A stretch of 64,000 bases of DNA from Cylindrospermum stagnale PCC 7417. GTDB taxonomy: Bacteria; Cyanobacteriota; Cyanobacteriia; Cyanobacteriales; Nostocaceae. The stretch covers positions 3,612,501 to 3,676,500 of the forward strand of contig NC_019757.1 of the NCBI RefSeq assembly GCF_000317535.1. The letters are read 5' to 3'. Position numbers and translations under genes: made by a program. This document shows positions 28,501 through 36,189 of this stretch, one piece after another (positions within the stretch are counted from its first letter, which is position 1; each line of letters starts with the position of its first letter). The notes beneath the pieces are model-generated. The model worked only from the letters and a program-made list of their open reading frames with translations, made no database searches and had not been told where the DNA came from.

Positions 28501-28728
28501 GCTGCCAATAACCCCAACTTGCAAATTGAAGAATATATAGTGTTGGATGTATTAATTGGTCATGCAGTCCGGTTAGCGTGGCTAGAGAACCATCCCCAAA
28601 AACGCGATCGCTATGATGAAGATAAAGCCTCAGCTTGGCGATCGTTTTACAATACTTCTCCTAGAGATTGCGCTACTTATATCCTGAAAGCGGTTAAGTT
28701 CCTGACTGAGTTTGTGAAAGATTTTTAA
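25522..28728 (+). CDS. GH15/phosphorylase-kinase-alpha-like protein
   Basis: A 1068-residue soluble protein. The first ~560 residues form a GH15-type (alpha/alpha)6 barrel: [22 protein letters not shown] is the hallmark shared with the phosphorylase kinase alpha/beta subunits, and [14 protein letters not shown] is a further barrel helix. The remainder is helical and PhK-like. Bacterial forms are uncharacterised; glucan hydrolysis or glucan-dependent regulation is possible. The catalytic acids of true glucoamylases cannot be confirmed by eye. The gene is alone on the plus strand and ends in a strong dyad. It contains HIP1 sites, so it is an established resident. Confidence 0.85.
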   Translation: [1068 protein letters not shown]

Positions 28729-28729
28729 A

Positions 28730-28768
28730 CGCAGAGTTTCGCTAACTCTTCCTCAGCGACCCTCTGCG
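28730..28768. terminator. Bidirectional terminator-like hairpin
   Basis: CGCAGAG (28730-28736) pairs with CTCTGCG (28762-28768), and inside it TCGCT (28739-28743) pairs with AGCGA (28755-28759). It lies between the convergent GH15-like and YkvA genes. The arms resemble the CGCAGAG repeats common in Nostoc. Confidence 0.65.
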
Positions 28769-28806
28769 GTTCCCGCAGCACCCCTTTGTGTCAAAAAACA
28801 TCCCCC

Positions 28807-29121
28807 CTACTTGACAGAAACAGCATCAACATCGATGGTGTTGGCGGTGGCGGTAGAGTCTTCAGCAGTATTATTGGCTTCTGTATCCAAATTACCTTTA
28901 CGAGCTTTCCAGCCATCAATCACTAGTCCAGAAACCTCAGAAACTAACAACGTTAAAAGTAAAACATCATCTATTTGTCCGACAACAGGGATAAAATCTG
29001 GGGCAATATCAATCGGGCTGATAAGATAAGCTAGTGTTCCGATAATTACCCACCAACGGTATTTTGGATTACGCAGCAAATTGCGATACCAGTTGTAAAG
29101 CGATTGGATTGAGAAGTTCAT
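28807..29121 (-). CDS. YkvA family (DUF1232) membrane protein
   Basis: A 104-residue protein with the DUF1232 core YLISPIDIAPDFIPVVGQIDDVLLLTLL flanked by hydrophobic stretches, one or two membrane helices and a polar C-terminal tail. It starts NFSIQSLYNWYRNLLRNPKYRWW. Function unknown. Convergent with the GH15-like gene. Confidence 0.9.
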   Translation of the reverse strand: MNFSIQSLYNWYRNLLRNPKYRWWVIIGTLAYLISPIDIAPDFIPVVGQIDDVLLLTLLVSEVSGLVIDGWKARKGNLDTEANNTAEDSTATANTIDVDAVSVK

Positions 29122-29337
29122 ATTTTTACCCTCTAGTTATCTTTTATTCTGGCAAATTATGCTTTAAACTCCCGGTGGGAATAACCGCCCTAGTTTCTAT
29201 GGAAAATTCTACTCATCAAGAGTCGCTAACTACCTAAGAGGCAATCCCGTAAGCGATTATGGTAGTTGTGCATTAATCTCTACAATTAGAATGCTTGGGC
29301 ATATTTGTTCTCGTGATGGAGGGAGGAAAACTACACA

Positions 29338-30096
29338 GTGGATATTTTAGATCTGTTTTATAAGGGCGGGCCAGCGATGTGGCCTTTGCTTGTGCTGTCG
29401 GTTCTATCTTTAAGTGCGATTTTCGAGCGCCTATGGTTCTGGCTGCGAATTTTAACTCAGGAAAAAGAAATAGTCGAGCGCATCCTAGATGCTGCCCATG
29501 ATAACTGGGAAGCGGCTGTGGAAATTGCCCAACAATCAACAGATCAACCCATCGGGCGGTTTCTCTATGCGCCTTTACGTTTACGAAAAAGTGATGCCGA
29601 AACCTTTCGACTAGCGCTGGAGTCTACAGCAGAAGACGAGTTGGCAGGAATGCGGCGGGGTGAAAAACTTTTAGAAGCTGTAATTGCCCTCTCGCCGTTG
29701 TTGGGACTGTTGGGTACAGTTTTGGGTTTGATTCAGTCTTTGCGAGCAATTCGGATTGGCGATTTGGGAACTGAATCGACAGCTGGTGTAACTACTGGTA
29801 TTGGAGAATCTCTGATTAGTACGGCAGCGGGGTTAATAGTTGCGATCGTTAGTTTGGTCTTCTACCGGCTATTTCAAAGTTTTGTCGTTAACCAAGTCAA
29901 AGTTTTTCGTAAAGCAGGAAACAACTTAGAATTGCTCTACCGCGAGTCCCCACCTGACTTTAGCAAAATGACATCCCTCGTCGTGCGGGAATCTCCACGG
30001 GAAAGCTTTGAACCCCCCCGCAAGCGAGGCAAAACCAAGTTTTCTGAACCTCCCGAAACCCCAGGGGAATCTGAGCCACTAAAACCTGAGCAATAA
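29338..30096 (+). CDS. exbB: MotA/TolQ/ExbB proton channel family protein
   Basis: A 252-residue inner-membrane protein with three helices: one near residues 12-32 and two in the conserved [19 protein letters not shown] and [23 protein letters not shown] blocks that line the proton path. With ExbD (next gene) it forms a proton-motive-force-driven motor that energises TonB-dependent outer-membrane transport or envelope integrity. It starts at GTG 29338 after a GGAGGG site. The C-terminal tail is unusually Pro/Glu/Arg-rich. The stop overlaps the next ATG by one base. Confidence 0.93.
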   Translation: MDILDLFYKGGPAMWPLLVLSVLSLSAIFERLWFWLRILTQEKEIVERILDAAHDNWEAAVEIAQQSTDQPIGRFLYAPLRLRKSDAETFRLALESTAEDELAGMRRGEKLLEAVIALSPLLGLLGTVLGLIQSLRAIRIGDLGTESTAGVTTGIGESLISTAAGLIVAIVSLVFYRLFQSFVVNQVKVFRKAGNNLELLYRESPPDFSKMTSLVVRESPRESFEPPRKRGKTKFSEPPETPGESEPLKPEQ

Positions 30097-30812
30097 TGAA
30101 AGTTAACCTGCATACTCCAATTGAAGAAGTACAAATTCAAATCATTCCCTTAATTGATGTCGTTTTTTGTATCCTGACGTTTTTTCTGCTGGCAGCTTTG
30201 CAATTTACTCGGCAACAGGCAATTAACGTTGATTTACCCAAAGCTAATACAGGTACAACATCTGCGGCAAATTCACAGAGTGGAAGTAAGATATTACCTG
30301 TGACTATCGATGCTGTTGGCCAAACTTATATAGAAAAAGAGGCTGTAAATCGGCAAGATTTGGCGGAAAGATTAAAGCAGTATGTCCAAGCAAATCCTGA
30401 TGGCATTTTGGTGCTGAACGCGTCGCGCACAGCAACTTACAACGATGTCATTCAGACATTAGACTTGCTGCGAGAAGTGGGGGGCAATCGTGTCTCTTTG
30501 GGAATTATACCTGGTTCATCTCAAGTACCTATAAACTCACCGAACCAGCCTACTAACCCTTCTTTGCCGATTAATCCTGGTACGACACCCATACCAAATA
30601 CCGCACCAGTTCCAGGCAATAATCTCCAAGGCAATCCTAACTCCTTTAACCCCTATATGCCCTATGCCCCCAATCAAGTTCCTTTCCCCACGGCACCAGG
30701 GCAAGAAGGTGTCAGTCCTGTTAATCCTGGCGTTTCTCCGGTGGTTCCTAGCCAAATGGCGCCCCAAGTTCCTGTAGTACCCGGAAATACCAAACCTGCA
30801 CCTCAAAGGTAA
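30096..30812 (+). CDS. exbD: ExbD/TolR biopolymer transport protein with Pro-rich tail
   Basis: A 238-residue protein. The short cytosolic start is followed by a single helix (IPLIDVVFCILTFFLLAAL) carrying the essential membrane Asp (D22) that works with ExbB, then the periplasmic ExbD domain (to about residue 140) and a ~95-residue Pro/Asn/Gly-rich extension that is not part of the family. Translation is coupled to exbB by TAATG. No tonB or receptor gene is nearby. Confidence 0.93.
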   Translation: MKVNLHTPIEEVQIQIIPLIDVVFCILTFFLLAALQFTRQQAINVDLPKANTGTTSAANSQSGSKILPVTIDAVGQTYIEKEAVNRQDLAERLKQYVQANPDGILVLNASRTATYNDVIQTLDLLREVGGNRVSLGIIPGSSQVPINSPNQPTNPSLPINPGTTPIPNTAPVPGNNLQGNPNSFNPYMPYAPNQVPFPTAPGQEGVSPVNPGVSPVVPSQMAPQVPVVPGNTKPAPQR

Positions 30813-30819
30813 TATCTCA

Positions 30820-30858
30820 GGGATAAGGAGAGTTCTCCTTGTCCCCGCCAGTTTTTTT
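30820..30858 (+). terminator. Intrinsic terminator after exbBD
   Basis: An 11-bp stem, GGGATAAGGAG with CTCCTTGTCCC (one G-T pair), with loop AGTT, is followed after 6 nt by a run of seven T. Confidence 0.88.
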
Positions 30859-30999
30859 GTAAACCTAAAGATATACAGAATAAATTACAGCCAGAGAAGG
30901 AAAACTGCTAATTTACAAATAATTGGTTGAGCTACAAAAATTATTCTATCAACAGACTAATTAATTTAATCGCCAATCACCATTCGCGTTTCAGGGGTT

Positions 31000-31371
31000 A
31001 TGGCAATGAGTGGCATTGTGACGTTTTTAATTGTTTGGGTAGTCACGTCTATCAGCTTGTTGATTATTAGTAAATTGCCTTTGGGAGTTGAAATTGATAC
31101 TCCAAGCAAAGCCTTCCTTTCCGCAGCAGTTTTGGGAATTGTGACGGCAGTAATCAGACCGATTTTGCGCCTTGTATTTGCAGTACCAACTTTTCTCTCA
31201 TTTGACTTGTTGTCCGGCTTTTTCACATTCATGATTGCCGTTATTTGTTTTAGTATTGCCGCCTGGTTAGTAGAAGGTTTTCGCCTGCGTTTTGGAATTT
31301 GGAGTGCTGTTCTAGGAGCGTTTGCGCTCGCAGTTATCAACGACCTACTCTACAAACTATTGGGCGTCTGA
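31000..31371 (+). CDS. Phage-holin-family (PF04020-like) four-helix membrane protein
   Basis: A 123-residue protein with four hydrophobic helices (TFLIVWVVTSISLLIISKL, AFLSAAVLGIVTAVIRPIL, FFTFMIAVICFSIAAWLV and a C-terminal GAFALAVINDLLYKLLG). It matches the chromosomal 'phage holin family' proteins similar to YvlD, which are envelope-stress-type membrane proteins in many bacteria and not evidence of a prophage. I see no phage genes nearby. Confidence 0.85.
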   Translation: MAMSGIVTFLIVWVVTSISLLIISKLPLGVEIDTPSKAFLSAAVLGIVTAVIRPILRLVFAVPTFLSFDLLSGFFTFMIAVICFSIAAWLVEGFRLRFGIWSAVLGAFALAVINDLLYKLLGV

Positions 31372-31702
31372 AGTTAATAGTTTAAGTAATTGGACGCAAA
31401 TAGACACAAATAAAATACTGCCCAAAGTGCAATAATTTAGAGTCCCAAGTCAATAGTACAAGGGTTTTTGACTCTTGACTATTGACCGAATTTTAGATTT
31501 TAAATTTTGGATTTTGGATTGAAGATTCAAAATCCAAAATTTAAAAAGGGTTACAAGTCCCCGAATTTATACTCGCTCCGCGAGAAGCAAGCTACGTGAA
31601 ACAAATCTAAAATCCAAAATCTAAAATTAAACGACAAGCCCCTGACTTTAGACATGGGGTCAATCTAAAATCTAAAATCCAAAATTGTTTGACTACTTCT
31701 AA
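31372..31702. other. 331-bp repeat-filled intergenic region
   Basis: No gene. It contains an 18-bp perfect inverted repeat (31498-31515 with 31529-31546, 13-nt loop) of TTTTGGAT-type sequence, a GC-rich CTCGCTCCGCGAG hairpin near 31573, further AAATCTAAAATCC copies on both sides of 31633-31661, and at 31633-31661 a CCCCTGACTTTAG...CATGGGG element. Confidence 0.75.
31633..31661. mobile_element. Possible IS200/IS605-type end hairpin remnant
   Basis: The string CCCCTGACTTTAGACATGGGG strongly resembles the hairpin ends of cyanobacterial TnpB-carrying elements (consensus near CCCGTGACTTTAGTCATGGG). One arm is altered here, which weakens the inner stem. No tnpA or tnpB frame is nearby, so at most it is a remnant. 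Confidence 0.4.
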
Positions 31703-32410
31703 CTATTCGTTAGCACTGGGAGGAGCCACTGGGGTACTTGCTTGTTGTTTACGCTGTTCCCGTTTTTTGCGATCGGCTGAGACCATATCTGCCATTACTA
31801 TCAATGCTTGCGCCATTTTGTCTAGGTTAGAGCGATATAGCTCCAAATCCTTGCTAAGTTTGTCATCAGATAAATGCAAACCAGTCGCGATCGCTTTTAG
31901 TGCTTCATTGCGTTGCTTGTCGTCTTTGACTAGTTCGGGACTTGAGACTTCCAATAACGAGAATAAACCAATGGCAAACAAGCGACTGTACTTAAAGTTA
32001 GAGTTATTAGCGATCGCTTGTAGTTGTGCTTGTAAGTTAGCATCTCGATCCGAGTGAGTTGTTTGGCTCAACCAGGCGATTAAATCCTGTTCTGGCAAAC
32101 CTTGAGCTACAGCTTGCAACCTTTCAGCATCCTGGCGGTAGCGTTGCGGTTCTTGTTCAACAGCCTGAATTATGGCGTTAAAAATTGATTCTTGATCCCG
32201 TTCTGGCTGGTAGCCTTGCATAAAGCGGTCAAAGGTCGTGACGACGCCCAAGGCATAAATTGGATTGTAGCTAAAATCGATATTTACTGACAGCAGATGC
32301 ATCTCTACCATCAACTCTTCCACTACCCGACGGTAAATCGTATTGATCGGACGGGTATGAAGAGTATAGAAAGTTCGCTTTGTATCAGAGACAGTTCGGA
32401 CGTTATTCAC
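31703..32410 (-). CDS. thf1: Photosystem II biogenesis protein Psb29 (Thf1)
   Basis: A 235-residue Psb29/THF1 protein recognised by its N-terminus (VRTVSDTKRTFYTLHTRPIN) and the block LLSVNIDFSYNPIYALGVVTTFDRFM. It supports photosystem II repair and FtsH2/FtsH3 protease stability in the thylakoid. A coiled-coil-prone C-terminal part (DDKLSKDLELYRSNLDKMAQ) ends in a Lys/Arg-Gln tail. Divergent from the cpcT gene, 176 bp apart. Confidence 0.96.
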   Translation of the reverse strand: MNNVRTVSDTKRTFYTLHTRPINTIYRRVVEELMVEMHLLSVNIDFSYNPIYALGVVTTFDRFMQGYQPERDQESIFNAIIQAVEQEPQRYRQDAERLQAVAQGLPEQDLIAWLSQTTHSDRDANLQAQLQAIANNSNFKYSRLFAIGLFSLLEVSSPELVKDDKQRNEALKAIATGLHLSDDKLSKDLELYRSNLDKMAQALIVMADMVSADRKKREQRKQQASTPVAPPSANE

Positions 32411-32586
32411 AAAGAAAATGTTAAGGGCGACGTATTCTTATTTTCTCGCTTAAAGGCTACTTTGCCAAGTTCAGGTTTTAGCTGCGGGGTGATTTTCAAT
32501 CTCGGCTATCAGATAAACAGCGAAATAACCTCTTGCTTGTAGAACTAACCAGATTTATAATTTTCTGTGCCTATCTATAACATTTT

Positions 32587-33192
32587 ATGAGCTTCTCGCC
32601 ACAGTTAATAGCCCTAAGTGAGTACCTGGCTGGTGAATTCGACAATCGGGAACAGGCCATAGCAGAACCTGTTTGGTACGTTCACCTACGCTTGTGGCAA
32701 CGGCCAGTTAATTTATTCCCAGAAGACAGTTTGACTCTGTTTGCCGAACAAGCAAATATTGTCAATTTAGATCAACCGTATCGTCAGCGGATCATGAGGT
32801 TACGCCAAGGGCGCGACAGCGAGGCACCCTTGGACGTGCAATACTATATGCCTAAAGATCCAACCGCCTTAAAAGGGGCAGGTAGTAATCCCGCGTTACT
32901 CAACGCGTTAACAATCGATCAATTAGATTTACTACCAGGCTGCATTCTCTCCGTTACCCAAGACAAAATAGCCCCCAATCGTTATAAGTTTGCAGCTTCA
33001 GCACCTCCAGACACTTGTTGTAGCTTTACTTATCTTGGTAATACCGTGCAAGTTTCTTTGGGGTTTGAAGTTACTGAGGCAACATTCCACAGTTACGACA
33101 AAGGAATTGACTCAGCGACTCTCAAGGCGACATGGGGAGCGATTATCGGACCTTATCGCTACACTAAGCGACAACAGTACTTTAGATTTTAG
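32587..33192 (+). CDS. cpcT: Phycobiliprotein lyase CpcT/CpeT
   Basis: A 201-residue T-type bilin lyase with a calyx-shaped beta barrel. It attaches phycocyanobilin to Cys-153 of beta-phycocyanin and related sites. Recognised by LSEYLAGEFDNREQA, PVWYVHLRLWQRPV, QYYMPKDP, LPGCILSV and the C-terminal WGAIIGPYRYTKRQQYFRF. The stop codon already lies in the intergenic TTTTAGAT repeat. Heme oxygenase (9345) supplies the bilin precursor. Whether it is the main CpcT or a CpeT-like paralogue is not decided here. Confidence 0.93.
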   Translation: MSFSPQLIALSEYLAGEFDNREQAIAEPVWYVHLRLWQRPVNLFPEDSLTLFAEQANIVNLDQPYRQRIMRLRQGRDSEAPLDVQYYMPKDPTALKGAGSNPALLNALTIDQLDLLPGCILSVTQDKIAPNRYKFAASAPPDTCCSFTYLGNTVQVSLGFEVTEATFHSYDKGIDSATLKATWGAIIGPYRYTKRQQYFRF

Positions 33193-33233
33193 ATTTTAGA
33201 TTTTGGATTGAATTGCAATCTAAAATCTAAAAT
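33186..33233. terminator. Bidirectional dyad between cpcT and STAS gene
   Basis: A 17-bp AT-rich perfect inverted repeat (33186-33202 with 33217-33233, 14-nt loop) of TTTTAGATT units overlaps the cpcT stop codon and separates two convergent genes. Confidence 0.65.
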
Positions 33234-33240
33234 CCAATAT

Positions 33241-33609
33241 TTAACTAGCGATACTGCGAGGTACACCTTCTAAAGCTTCCTCCTCTGTTTCAAAAATTTC
33301 AAAGACTGTGTCCATCATCGTGACTTCAAACACAAGTTTGGCCTCCGGATGGACATTGCAGATGCGGAAACTGCCCTTGACTTTATCAGCATCACGCATC
33401 CCAGCTACTAAAGAAGTCAGACCAGAACTATCAATGAAATTTACCTGACCTAGGTTCACGACTATATGGCGACTGAGTTTGGATATACACTCCTGTAATT
33501 TCAGGCGAAATTGCCAAGCTGTAGTGATGTCCAAGCGCCCGGCTGGTGTCAAGACAATTACGGTATTACCGTCTTGGGTTGTATAGGTTTTTTGGTCTAT
33601 GTGAATCAC
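33241..33609 (-). CDS. STAS domain anti-sigma-factor antagonist
   Basis: A 122-residue SpoIIAA-like protein. The phosphorylatable serine lies in NFIDSSGLTSLVAGM, and DITTAWQFRLKLQECI is the preceding helix. Such proteins bind partner-switch kinases or anti-sigma factors depending on phosphorylation. No kinase or phosphatase gene is adjacent, so its partner is elsewhere. A second STAS protein with similar length and DSSGL site is encoded at 58201. Confidence 0.92.
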   Translation of the reverse strand: MIHIDQKTYTTQDGNTVIVLTPAGRLDITTAWQFRLKLQECISKLSRHIVVNLGQVNFIDSSGLTSLVAGMRDADKVKGSFRICNVHPEAKLVFEVTMMDTVFEIFETEEEALEGVPRSIAS

Positions 33610-33997
33610 TGAAGCCCTCCCCCTGGCATTCCTCTCAAAATAAACTACCCCTGTATATAAACTTGGTTTGGTGAGCCAAAATACTTGCTAGTTTAGCAAT
33701 GTTTAATTTCACCGTCACTGGAAATCATTCCAGTAAATTAGTAAATTAGTTGGCTCACCAGCAACAGATTTTTTTGAAGCTGACGCTTGAGATCAACAAG
33801 CTACAGATAAAATTGTCACTATCTTAGCCTATGTGCTTATCTTTAGTAGTCTAACTCACCGAAAGATGGCTGAGTACACAGACAATAGTGCTGAGTAAAA
33901 AATCGGAAAAAATAATGTATTGAGATGCAAAGTACCCAAGATAAAACATCCTTACTTCCTCCAGATTAATTTGTGGGGCTTTACTCAGCACTAAGCA
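33610..33997. other. 388-bp intergenic region with nested dyads
   Basis: It lies between hemF and the STAS gene, both on the minus strand. It holds a nested stem (33669-33760) and a 12-bp perfect inverted repeat (GTGCTGAGTAAA near 33889 with TTTACTCAGCAC near 33979) just past the hemF stop that could end hemF transcription. No open frame. Confidence 0.7.
33669..33760. ncRNA. Candidate structured element (outer and inner perfect stems)
   Basis: An 11-bp perfect outer stem, TGGTGAGCCAA (33669-33679) with TTGGCTCACCA (33750-33760), encloses a second perfect hairpin, ACTGGAA-ATCA-TTCCAGT (33717-33734). It is ~60 bp upstream of the STAS start on the minus strand. It could be a 5' leader, a small RNA or a mobile palindromic element; I cannot tell which. 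Confidence 0.4.
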
Positions 33998-35044
33998 CTA
34001 TTGACCTGGCATCCAGTTTACCCAATCTTGAGGTTTGAGGAAGGTTTCATATAACTCGGCTTCGGGAGAATTGGGTTCTGGCTGATAGCCGTATTCCCAA
34101 CGCACCAAGGGCGGTAAAGACATGAGAATTGATTCTGTGCGTCCGTTGGTTTGCAGTCCAAAAATAGTCCCTCGGTCGTAAACCAAGTTAAATTCTACAT
34201 ACCTACCCCGGCGGTACAGTTGAAAGTTCCGTTGGCGATCGCCATATTCCATGCCATGTCGCCGTTCTACAATCGGTACATAGGCTGGTAAAAAGGCTCT
34301 ACCGCAATCTTGCACAAAAGCAAATAATTCTTCCCAACTGCGTGGCGCTGGTTTTCCTACCTTGTTACTGTAAGCAGCCGCTTCCCCATTCGGATCGGGT
34401 CCACCATATAAAGCACTTTGATTATGTTGATAATCAAAAAACAGACCACCGACGCCGCGTGTTTCATTCCGATGCTTCAGATAAAAATATTCATCACACC
34501 AACGCTTAAACACAGAATAATACTCTGGGTGATGTTGATCGCATGCCTGCTTCAGTGTTTTATGTAAATGTGTTGCATCTTCGGCGAAGGGATAATAGGG
34601 TGTCAAGTCCACACCGCCGCCAAACCACCAGACTGGCCCCGCTTCAAAATAGCGATAATTCAGATGGACTGTGGGCACATAGGGATTGCGGGGATGTAAC
34701 ACCATTGAAGTGCCCGTCACATAGAAGCTATGTCCTGCCGCATCTGGACGTTGGGCTAAAATTGAAGGCGGTAGTTGATCTCCCCAAACTTCAGAAAACC
34801 CTACACCTGCTTGTTCAAAGATGGCTCCATCGCGTAATATGCGCGATCGCCCCCCACCACCTTCTGGTCGTTCCCAACCATCTTCTTTAAACTTACCGAC
34901 ACCATCCAGAACCGTCAAAGCTTGACTAATTTCGTCTTGCAACTGTTGCATAAACTGACGAACCCTAGCCTTAGCGTCAGTTGGCGGTAAAGAGGTCGTG
35001 GATGATTCTGCTGCTACAGCTGGGGTTTGTGATTTGGTCAACAT
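33998..35044 (-). CDS. hemF: Oxygen-dependent coproporphyrinogen III oxidase HemF
   Basis: A 348-residue aerobic enzyme that converts coproporphyrinogen III to protoporphyrinogen IX in heme and chlorophyll synthesis. Diagnostic blocks are [59 protein letters not shown] and [16 protein letters not shown]. The first ~30 residues (Thr/Ser/Pro-rich) are a variable extension. The length is standard. A terminator-like dyad follows the stop. Confidence 0.97.
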   Translation of the reverse strand: MLTKSQTPAVAAESSTTSLPPTDAKARVRQFMQQLQDEISQALTVLDGVGKFKEDGWERPEGGGGRSRILRDGAIFEQAGVGFSEVWGDQLPPSILAQRPDAAGHSFYVTGTSMVLHPRNPYVPTVHLNYRYFEAGPVWWFGGGVDLTPYYPFAEDATHLHKTLKQACDQHHPEYYSVFKRWCDEYFYLKHRNETRGVGGLFFDYQHNQSALYGGPDPNGEAAAYSNKVGKPAPRSWEELFAFVQDCGRAFLPAYVPIVERRHGMEYGDRQRNFQLYRRGRYVEFNLVYDRGTIFGLQTNGRTESILMSLPPLVRWEYGYQPEPNSPEAELYETFLKPQDWVNWMPGQ

Positions 35045-35357
35045 AGATTCCCGAACCTAAAATACAATTTCCAGAAAGCCACAAATTTTCAGTTTAAAAA
35101 TTTATTGGCGATACAAGCCAACAATCAGGGCTACAATTTGCCCAACTTGCTTTTTTCTTACTTGTCAAGCATTTAGAGGATTGATGGGTATGACTAGAGA
35201 TATTGTCCCTCAAATGCGTATAGGCTTGTATATTGACCGAGTTTTTTTTTGGACTTGTTCCTCAAAACATTTTGGTATCAATACCAGACTATGGAGAATT
35301 AGTCTATCCAGACTCTAAGCCTTCAGACCTGAAAGCGGGGAGGGATACGCCATCATC
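35045..35357. other. 313-bp divergent intergenic region
   Basis: Shared upstream region of hemF (minus) and the SRPBCC gene (plus). A T9 run lies near 35237. A 44-codon ORF at 35184-35318 has no supporting features. No RNA gene recognised. Confidence 0.6.
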
Positions 35358-35969
35358 GTGATCCCCAAAACCTGCCTAGTAGATGCCAGAGTTGCCAGAA
35401 AAAGTTTAGCGAGGAGGAGGATGAGGACAGTGCGAGGTTGGTTATCCCAATTCATCCACCGCAAACGTCGTCGGTTTTGCGCTTCTCTGGTGCGAACCTA
35501 TCGAGAGATTAGTTCGGCTTCACCAGACGAACTGTGGCAAAAAGTCGTTGACTTAACGGACGTTTCCTGGCATCCACTACTCAAAAGTACCAATGTTCCC
35601 TACGGATTAGTACCCAAACCAGGATTGATTTTCCAGGCGGTAACACGCTTTTGGCCGATTCCTATCCAGATTTTTGTGGAGCGCGTCAATCCCAGAGAGA
35701 TGCTGAGCATTCGCGTGCTGGCGATTCCTGGCGTCGAGGAACGGGTGACTTACCAGGTAGAGTCAACGGTTTGTGGTACTTGTTTGTCTTATTCTGTGAC
35801 TCTACGCGGTTGGCTATCACCCCTAATTTGGTCTTTGTCCCGTCCTTATGCAGATCGCGTGGCACGTTCCCTGGTCGAGTCTGTAGAAAAAGCAGCGTTG
35901 TCAGGTAAGAAAAAATCCATTAATAGGGGACTGGGGACTGGGGACTGGGGATTGGGGATTGGGGATTGA
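35358..35969 (+). CDS. SRPBCC (START-like) family protein with repeat-encoded tail
   Basis: Up to 203 residues. The helix-grip fold begins at SLVRTYREISSASPDELWQKVVDLTDVSWHPLL and continues with VERVNPREMLSIRVLAIPGVEERVTYQVES, as in polyketide cyclase/ligand-binding SRPBCC proteins of cyanobacteria. The N-terminus is Arg-rich. The start may be GTG 35358 or the ATG at 35421, which follows a GAGGAGGAGG tract. The last ~13 residues (GLGTGDWGLGIGD) come from a heptameric DNA repeat that has run into the reading frame and are probably not functional. Ligand unknown. Confidence 0.75.
   Translation: MIPKTCLVDARVARKSLARRRMRTVRGWLSQFIHRKRRRFCASLVRTYREISSASPDELWQKVVDLTDVSWHPLLKSTNVPYGLVPKPGLIFQAVTRFWPIPIQIFVERVNPREMLSIRVLAIPGVEERVTYQVESTVCGTCLSYSVTLRGWLSPLIWSLSRPYADRVARSLVESVEKAALSGKKKSINRGLGTGDWGLGIGD
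35926..35968. repeat. Heptameric tandem repeat (GGGGACT/GGGGATT)
   Basis: Six 7-bp units in two versions (three GGGGACT, three GGGGATT) overlap the 3' end of the SRPBCC gene. Confidence 0.92.
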
Positions 35970-36189
35970 ATTCTTCCTTATAGGCAATAGTCAATACCCC
36001 ATGCCTAGCCCTCAAGAAAGTTAAGATCCTAGAAGGTAATCATGAAAATTCGTTACCTTTGCTGACAACAGCAACAGTGAAAACCTAAGCTACTCAGACT
36101 TTAATTGACATCCAGTTATATAGCTAGGATGCTCGCTAAGAATCTATTTCTTGATTTTGAATTTTGAATGAAAGAATTTTGAATTTTTT

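Noticed and set aside
31000-31371. Prophage remnant because of a holin-family protein
   Set aside because: The family is chromosomal in many bacteria and no phage gene is nearby.
35184-35318. 44-codon ORF with an AGAGGA upstream
   Set aside because: Composition is not protein-like, it crosses a T9 run and no features support it.
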